A model generated the notes under the pieces. It was given only the letters and a program-made list of their open reading frames with translations, ran no database searches and was not told the origin of the DNA. A DNA stretch of 10,703 bases, from the NCBI GenBank assembly GCA_014804495.1, contig JAAUZS010000025.1, positions 1 through 10,703 of the forward strand. Direction: 5' to 3'. Source of the stretch: Lachnospiraceae bacterium (GTDB lineage Bacteria > Bacillota > Clostridia > Lachnospirales > Lachnospiraceae). Shown one piece after another: positions 5,977-10,703 of the stretch (the first letter of the stretch is position 1; the number at the start of each line of letters is the position of its first letter). A program made the translations under genes and the position numbers.

Positions 5977-7994
5977 CTGCTTCTGCTTCCTTTGGCTTTC
6001 TTCTCTTTTCCGGTTTCTACCACCTTAGTGCCATATATCACTATTGAACGGGGAGGAACCAGTATGTTATCACGGTTTTCTTCTAATCCGATCTTATTAT
6101 CAGAAAAATCCATTGTAAAATTTTTTTCGTTCTTGGTTGTCCCTGTAGACTCTTTAGCAGTTGATTTTTTCGCTGTATCATCTTTATTCGATTTCCGGAC
6201 ACATGTTGTCATAAGCGGCTTCCATTCCAATCCTTTAGACGTTTGCGGCAATCCGAACTGATATGGTTCCCAATGCATATTTATAGCTATATAGAACAGG
6301 CTGTTGTCAGTTTTACCGCCATCTGACCCATACATTCCACAATACAGGATTCCAAGGCTTCTGCTCTCCGAACTCGTGTCCGGTATCCATGCATCTTTTC
6401 CATGGAAAGAAATATCAGGAAATCCACATGAAAGATAATCCGTACCTCTAAGCGGCATCTTCGCATGCAGAATTGAATTTGCCTTGCGCATGGCAATAAG
6501 CTCTTTTACATAATTAAAAAGTTCTTCATTAGTATTCAATCTGTTCCATTGCAGCCAGCATACGGGATTGTCCTGACAATAAGGATTGTTATTTCCTTCC
6601 TGTGAATTGGCAAATTCATCGCCACTGTAGATAAGCGGCGTCCCCTGTGACAGCATCACAAAAGACATCGCATTTTTCATCTGGCGCATTCTCAGCTCAA
6701 GAATTCCCTTTTTCCGCGTTTTTCCTTCCACACCGCAGTTCCAGCTGTTATTTTCTGCGATGCCATCTTTATTGTCCTCACCGTTCGCTTCGTTATGTTT
6801 ACCGTTATATGATACTAAATCATACAGACAAAAGCCGCTTTGTTTGGCAATGTAATTTACAACCCCTTTGTCAGAATAGTTTTTCCTGCAAAGGTTCATA
6901 AGACTGTCAATCATATTGGCATCACCCTTTAGCAGCTTTCTCATATCATACAAAAAGGCGTCATTCATAAAACCAAAATTTTTATATACTGATTCAGTAT
7001 CAGAGTTACCTGTCCCAGCGCTGTTTTCATAATAATCATCTTTTTCGCCAATCAGCTTCGTTTCTGCAAGCAGCGGCTCTTTTCTAAGCATCTGCATTGG
7101 AATATCGACTCCCATCAGTTGAAAACCGTCAATATGATATTCCAGTACCCAGTATTTCAATATTTCCAATATTTTTATATGACTGATTGATGGTGGGAAA
7201 TAAAACTGCATCATTATTTCTATTTCGTTCTGATGCAACGCCTTCACCATATCCTTAAATTCCGTCACTGCGTCTTTTTTATATGAATAATTATATTTTG
7301 GCATAAAATACAGGCCTTCCTGATATCCCCAATAATTAACACGTACGGGAACATCTTCACGCTCTGAAGGCTTAGAATCCAGTCCATTATACTCTGTCGC
7401 CGCCTGCTCGATACTGTTCTTCTGATTTTCTTCTTTAAATACTTCATCAAATTCGTATGAAGGCATCAGTAGTACCGCAGTTATTCCAAGCTCTTTCAAA
7501 TACGGAATTTTCTCCACTACTCCCGCATATGTTCCCCGACAGCTCACGCCTGAAGATTTGTGTTTGGTAAAACCGCGCACATGCATCATATAGAAAACGC
7601 TGTCTTCAAATGAATATGCCGGAAACTTATCCCCATTCCAGTCATAGCTATGTTCCTGTACTTTACAGTGCGACGGAGTTTTCTTCTTTTCCCCATATTT
7701 TCTATCATTTTCAAGCGCCATGGCATAAGGATCCTGAACAAGCGCCTCTCCCTGATAAAAAAGATAGGAGCAGTCTCTGTCCTGATAGCCTTCAAGCAGC
7801 ATGGAATATATATTCCCTCTTCTATATTCTTTTGGAAAAGGAATTTTGATACCGGACTTATTTTTTTTATCAAACAAAACGATGCCGAAATCTGTATTTT
7901 TCTCACAGACCGCTGATATATGCAAGCCTTCCGGTACGAATTTCACACCCAAAGGATAAATTGACGAAGCTGCTACATTGAAAGATTTATGCAT
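5973..7994 (-). CDS. GlgX/isoamylase-like GH13 protein with degenerate active site (probable pseudoenzyme)
   Basis: This 673-aa protein has the layout of glycogen debranching enzymes of GH13: an N-terminal beta domain (about 1-110), a TIM-barrel domain (about 130-505), and a C-terminal beta domain ending VPPRSIVIYG. Typical GlgX stretches are retained: LVSYNGKHNEANGEDNKDG (393-411), NNSWNCGVEG (415-424), and the SQGTPLIYSGDEFANSQEGNNN region (449-470). The catalytic regions are altered. The region I consensus DVVYNH reads QFYFPP (263-268). The region II consensus GFRFD reads GFQLM (290-294), so the Asp nucleophile is Met294 and the Arg is Gln. The region IV consensus AHDGF reads KQSGF (384-388), so the stabilising His-Asp is Gln-Ser. 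Only a Glu at the acid/base position (E317) appears kept. Hydrolysis is therefore unlikely, while binding of alpha-glucan may persist. A Lys/Thr/Ser-rich insert lies at about 601-626. The frame is intact, which argues for a selected function. The start has GGGAGGAA 6 nt upstream. Confidence 0.9.
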   Translation of the reverse strand: MHKSFNVAASSIYPLGVKFVPEGLHISAVCEKNTDFGIVLFDKKNKSGIKIPFPKEYRRGNIYSMLLEGYQDRDCSYLFYQGEALVQDPYAMALENDRKYGEKKKTPSHCKVQEHSYDWNGDKFPAYSFEDSVFYMMHVRGFTKHKSSGVSCRGTYAGVVEKIPYLKELGITAVLLMPSYEFDEVFKEENQKNSIEQAATEYNGLDSKPSEREDVPVRVNYWGYQEGLYFMPKYNYSYKKDAVTEFKDMVKALHQNEIEIMMQFYFPPSISHIKILEILKYWVLEYHIDGFQLMGVDIPMQMLRKEPLLAETKLIGEKDDYYENSAGTGNSDTESVYKNFGFMNDAFLYDMRKLLKGDANMIDSLMNLCRKNYSDKGVVNYIAKQSGFCLYDLVSYNGKHNEANGEDNKDGIAENNSWNCGVEGKTRKKGILELRMRQMKNAMSFVMLSQGTPLIYSGDEFANSQEGNNNPYCQDNPVCWLQWNRLNTNEELFNYVKELIAMRKANSILHAKMPLRGTDYLSCGFPDISFHGKDAWIPDTSSESRSLGILYCGMYGSDGGKTDNSLFYIAINMHWEPYQFGLPQTSKGLEWKPLMTTCVRKSNKDDTAKKSTAKESTGTTKNEKNFTMDFSDNKIGLEENRDNILVPPRSIVIYGTKVVETGKEKKAKGSRSR

Positions 7995-8048
7995 GAAATT
8001 CCTCCCGGTATAATAATTGCGGAACAGCTAAAACTCTTACTCCATTTT

Positions 8049-8077
8049 ATATTTTAACATATTTAGTAAATAATCAA
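8049..8077 (-). promoter_or_regulatory. Tentative promoter for the 7994->5135 operon
   Basis: On the minus strand TTGATT (8072-8077) and AAATAT (8049-8054) are 17 bp apart, about 55 bp before the start at 7994. The surroundings are very AT-rich and alternative -10 registers are possible. Confidence 0.3.
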
Positions 8078-8096
8078 AACAAAAACTTTGTATATA

Positions 8097-8118
8097 TGGT
8101 AAAATTCTGGTAAAATTT
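8097..8118 (+). promoter_or_regulatory. Tandem 11-bp repeat just upstream of a -35 box
   Basis: TGGTAAAATTC is followed at once by TGGTAAAATTT, two copies one helical turn apart. They end 2 bp before the -35 of the DUF1292 promoter and lie inside the divergent intergenic region. A direct-repeat regulator site is possible. Confidence 0.4.
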
Positions 8119-8120
8119 CA

Positions 8121-8149
8121 TTGAATACCTACCAATATTTCTATAGAAT
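8121..8149 (+). promoter_or_regulatory. Promoter for the DUF1292 gene
   Basis: TTGAAT (8121-8126) and TAGAAT (8144-8149) are separated by exactly 17 bp, about 47 bp before the ATG. This is a good vegetative sigma-factor match. Confidence 0.65.
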
Positions 8150-8196
8150 AAGGTTATATTAAAGTAGCCACAGTCCATGAAAGGAGCATTCGCTAT

Positions 8197-8547
8197 ATGA
8201 AAAATGATGATTTTGAAGCAATAGGATCTGAGCAGACAAATGAGGCTGATGAGGAAATGACGGTCGAGCTTGATTTAGACGACGGAAGCCATATTACATG
8301 CGCTGTTGTCACTATCCTCACCGTATCGGATAAAGATTATATTGTATTGCTGCCACTTGATGAAAATGGTAATAACGAAGATGGTGAGGTATGGTTCTAC
8401 CGCTATTCTGAGGATGAAAATGATTCCAACAAAGAACCTGTTTTGGAGTATATTGAAGATGACGACGAGTATGAAGCGGTCGGCGAGGCTTTTGATGAAT
8501 ATCTGGATTCTGCCGAATTTGATGAAATTGTAGGCGACGAAGAGTAA
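8197..8547 (+). CDS. DUF1292 family acidic protein (YrzB-like)
   Basis: This 116-aa, very acidic protein matches DUF1292. The core is MTVELDLDDGSHITCAVVTI (21-40), then DKDYIVLLPLDENGNNEDGE (46-64), VWFYRYSEDEN (65-75), and IEDDDEYEAVGEAFDEYL (86-103). The order of strand, LLPLDE box and acidic C-terminal helix is diagnostic. The N-terminal 20 residues are an extra acidic leader. No biochemical function is established for the family; members are small cytosolic proteins common in Firmicutes, often near alaS and yrrK, which are not present here. AAGGAG (8181-8186) lies 10 nt before the ATG. It is a single-gene unit on the plus strand in a mostly minus-strand neighbourhood, with its own promoter and a hairpin repeat immediately downstream. 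Confidence 0.9.
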   Translation: MKNDDFEAIGSEQTNEADEEMTVELDLDDGSHITCAVVTILTVSDKDYIVLLPLDENGNNEDGEVWFYRYSEDENDSNKEPVLEYIEDDDEYEAVGEAFDEYLDSAEFDEIVGDEE

Positions 8548-8556
8548 TATCAATAA

Positions 8557-8642
8557 TCACGAACTTAACCATAATAAACAAAGACGGTGCTCATTGCAAG
8601 CAAAATCGCTCCGTCTTTGTTTATTATGATTAAGTTCTGGTT
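8557..8642 (-). repeat. Hairpin repeat family, copy 2 (inverted relative to copy 1)
   Basis: The inverted arms run from 8561 (GAACTTAACCATAATAAAC) to 8637 (GATTAAGTTC), with a GACGG/CCGTC continuation and a loop containing GCAAGCAAAATCG. On the minus strand it aligns along its whole length with 4931-5017: AACCAGAACTTA at one end, CGATTTTGCTTGC and TGAG in the loop, TAAGTTCGTGA at the other. It lies between the convergent DUF1292 and helicase genes, and CCGTC followed by TTTGTTTATT could serve as a bidirectional terminator. Confidence 0.85.
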
Positions 8643-8664
8643 GTTGAAATTGAATTTCGCAGCT

Positions 8665-10536
8665 CTATCCTCTCGCAGATATAATCGGCTCAAGGAATCG
8701 TGACGGAGTATCCTTTCCTCCTTTTTGCTCACAATATAAAATATGCAGTTCTTTCTTCGCCCTTGTCATAGCCACATAAAACATTCGTCTCTCTTCTTCT
8801 ATTGTCTCCTGCGTGACGGACTGCTTCGACGGTATATTTCCTTCATTGACATCCGGAAGATATACTGTATCAAATTCCAATCCTTTTGATGCGTGCATCG
8901 TCAAAAGACGTATCCCGATCTGCTCATTATCTTTTATGTCTGATTTTATCTCTTCCTGCTTCTTTCTTACAAGTTCTCTGCTTTGACCGATATAGTCATT
9001 CAATTCATCGAAGCTCCTATACTGCTTGGAAAGCACCTGAAAATCATCCGCAATATTCAGAAGTTTATCTCTTGTCTCCCCGCTGTAATTCTGATTTATG
9101 AAATCATCATAGCTCGCAACCTGTCTTATATAGCTTATAGCGGGATATGGTCGAAGTCTCCCTATCCGTTCTATATCATGAAAAAGCTTGCGTGACACCT
9201 CCTGCATATTCGCATTATTTTTGTAATACTTCAAAAGCTCATCCAAAACAACGGGATTATTTAAGGCACAGTCCTTTTTTAAGTATCTGAGCGGCCTGTT
9301 CATAAAAAGATGAAATATTTCCCTGTTTCTGTTACCGTTCGCAAATTCCAGATATGCAAGAATATCTTTAATCACAAAATGGTCATACTGACATTGCAGT
9401 TTCTCTTTCATAATAAAAGGAATATTATTCACAAGCATTTTCTCGGCAAGCAGGCTGCATTCATGATTAGTGCGGTATATAACTGCCGTATTGCATAAAA
9501 GCTCAGGATTACTCTTCATTGCAAGCTCTTTTAACATACATAGCAACTCATCATATTCTTTTTCCTTATCAGGGTATGACCGCATGATTATACCCTGCCC
9601 CTCCTTGTGCGAAGCATGTATTTCCTTTCTGAAACGGTTTTTGTTGACATTTATCACATTCAGGGATTGCGCCACAATCTCCTCATGGCAGCGGTAATTT
9701 ACATCCAATAGGAGCTGCTCGGCATCAGGATAATCTCTTATGAATTTCTGCATAATATCAGGTCTGGCTCCCCTGAAACCATATATGGACTGGTCATCAT
9801 CCCCTACCACGAACAGATTATTTAAAGGACTTGCAAGGCTTCGTACAATCTCATATTGCATATGATTTATATCCTGAAACTCATCCACCATGATAAACCG
9901 GTACCTCTCCTGCCATTGTGACAGAATCTCAGGATTATCTTTAAATAATTTGAGGCACAATAACCCCATGTCATCAAAATCCAACTTCATAAATTCAGTA
10001 AGATATTGATTATATTCCCGATAGATATGTACAAACTCTTCTTTCGTAAGAACATCTTCGGAAAAAGTTTCGGGCGGCAGGTCGTCAATTTTTTCCCCAT
10101 TATTCTTAAACCTGCCGATATGACCCAGCAGGGTTTCGACTTTCTCGTTATTTAATAACATTGCACTAACAGGCATATGTAATATATGCAGCAGAAGCTT
10201 TCTTTTTTCCAATTCAGTAATCAGGGTATACTTATGATATTTCCCGGTCTGTCTTAAGATATGATAAAAGATTGCGTGAAAAGTACCAAAATTTACAGGT
10301 GGTCTGTTTCCCTCCATCAGCTTATAAAATCGCTGCTGCATTTCTCCGGCAGCCGCCTTGGTAAAAGTAATGACCAGTATATCGGAAGGTTCCACGTCAT
10401 AATGCTTTATAAGATAGCGTATACGCTGCGTGATAACAAATGTCTTGCCGCTGCCGGGACCTGCAAGTACCTGCATGGCTCCGGCAGCAAACTCAATAGC
10501 TTTCTTCTGTATAGGATTTATAGTTAATTCAGGCAT
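8665..10536 (-). CDS. UvrD/PcrA-type superfamily 1A DNA helicase
   Basis: This 623-aa ATP-dependent 3'-5' DNA helicase of the UvrD/Rep family acts in DNA repair or replication-fork maintenance. All SF1A motifs are present in order: Q motif NPIQKKAI (7-14), Walker A AGPGSGKT (25-32), motif Ia VITFTKAAAGEM (55-66), Walker B VDEFQD (217-222), motif III VVGDDDQSIYGFRGA (243-257), motif IV NYR (280-282), motif V MHASKGLEFDTVYLP (547-561), and motif VI EEERRMFYVAMTRAK (580-594). It is shorter than PcrA/UvrD (about 720-750 aa) and ends soon after motif VI. It therefore lacks the C-terminal tail that in PcrA contacts RNA polymerase, and is a compact paralogue rather than PcrA itself. The ATG overlaps the gltX stop by 8 bp and no strong ribosome binding site is seen, so translation probably depends on gltX. 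Confidence 0.95.
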   Translation of the reverse strand: MPELTINPIQKKAIEFAAGAMQVLAGPGSGKTFVITQRIRYLIKHYDVEPSDILVITFTKAAAGEMQQRFYKLMEGNRPPVNFGTFHAIFYHILRQTGKYHKYTLITELEKRKLLLHILHMPVSAMLLNNEKVETLLGHIGRFKNNGEKIDDLPPETFSEDVLTKEEFVHIYREYNQYLTEFMKLDFDDMGLLCLKLFKDNPEILSQWQERYRFIMVDEFQDINHMQYEIVRSLASPLNNLFVVGDDDQSIYGFRGARPDIMQKFIRDYPDAEQLLLDVNYRCHEEIVAQSLNVINVNKNRFRKEIHASHKEGQGIIMRSYPDKEKEYDELLCMLKELAMKSNPELLCNTAVIYRTNHECSLLAEKMLVNNIPFIMKEKLQCQYDHFVIKDILAYLEFANGNRNREIFHLFMNRPLRYLKKDCALNNPVVLDELLKYYKNNANMQEVSRKLFHDIERIGRLRPYPAISYIRQVASYDDFINQNYSGETRDKLLNIADDFQVLSKQYRSFDELNDYIGQSRELVRKKQEEIKSDIKDNEQIGIRLLTMHASKGLEFDTVYLPDVNEGNIPSKQSVTQETIEEERRMFYVAMTRAKKELHILYCEQKGGKDTPSRFLEPIISARG

Positions 10537-10703
10537 TCTGTAGTTTTTCTATTCCCTTTCTGATTCTTAGAAGCGACTCTTCTTTTCCCAGCACTTCCAT
10601 GATTTCCGTGGCTCCCGCAGGAGTCATCTGCTTACCTGAAACAGCAGTCCTGACCGGCCACATTACATAGCCGTTCTTACAGTCAATCTTCGCTACAAAA
10701 TCA
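10529..10703 (-). CDS. gltX: Glutamyl-tRNA synthetase, C-terminal end only
   Basis: The frame is open from the right edge to TGA at 10529-10531, giving the last 57 residues. The sequence NGYVMWPVRTAVSGKQMTPA, followed by GATEIMEVLGKEESLLRI, is the well-conserved anticodon-binding C-terminal part of bacterial GluRS, ending in an amphipathic helix (RKGIEKLQNA). GluRS charges tRNA-Glu with glutamate. The 5' end lies outside the window. The stop overlaps the downstream helicase start by 8 bp. Confidence 0.93.
   Translation of the reverse strand, partial: DFVAKIDCKNGYVMWPVRTAVSGKQMTPAGATEIMEVLGKEESLLRIRKGIEKLQNA

Noticed and set aside
1..10703. CRISPR arrays, tRNA or rRNA genes
   Set aside because: No regularly spaced repeats, tRNA cloverleaf signatures (GGTTCGAATCC-type arm) or rRNA segments were recognised on either strand; repeats found are two-copy hairpins and one direct-repeat pair.

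Overview
The window looks like chromosomal DNA of a low-GC Firmicute, most likely a Lachnospiraceae-type Clostridium. The evidence is strong AGGAGG-like ribosome binding sites, TTGNNN/TATNNT promoters, AT-rich spacers, and the gene families present: DUF1292, DUF5662, a GlgX-like protein, trpS, and gltX followed by a UvrD-type helicase. Genus assignment is not possible from sequence reading alone.

Layout, left to right. (1) Positions 1-2646 hold a minus-strand accessory operon, read from 2631 down to 1: a small acidic helical protein, an unrecognised 229-aa protein, a GNAT acetyltransferase, and (sharing an ATGA stop/start with the GNAT) a protein fusing a DUF402 nucleotide-phosphatase-like domain to a HAD phosphatase domain of the RNA-repair type. 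The last gene runs off the left edge. (2) Positions 2632-3112 are intergenic and contain a 206-bp fully palindromic element flanked by perfect 13-bp direct repeats, which I read as a MITE-like insertion directly upstream of a plus-strand histidine phosphatase (3113-3844). (3) trpS (3865-4869, minus) converges on that gene. Between trpS and its upstream neighbour lies an 87-bp hairpin repeat. (4) Positions 5135-7994 (minus) carry a GlgX/isoamylase-fold protein, a DUF5662 protein overlapping it by 4 bp, and a small Cys-rich CGC-motif protein that ends in a clear intrinsic terminator. The GlgX-like protein has lost its catalytic nucleophile and most active-site residues and is probably a pseudoenzyme. 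(5) A divergent promoter region (7995-8196) leads to a plus-strand DUF1292 gene. (6) A second, oppositely oriented copy of the hairpin repeat (8557-8642) separates DUF1292 from the convergent UvrD/PcrA-type helicase gene (8665-10536). The helicase start overlaps the end of gltX (partial, right edge) by 8 bp.

Housekeeping functions (tryptophan and glutamate tRNA charging, DNA unwinding) are interleaved with poorly characterised genes. The points most worth following are the degenerate GH13 protein with its coupled DUF5662 partner, the DUF402-HAD fusion coupled to an acetyltransferase, the MITE with a 13-bp target duplication, and the two-copy hairpin family with compensatory stem changes and a conserved loop.
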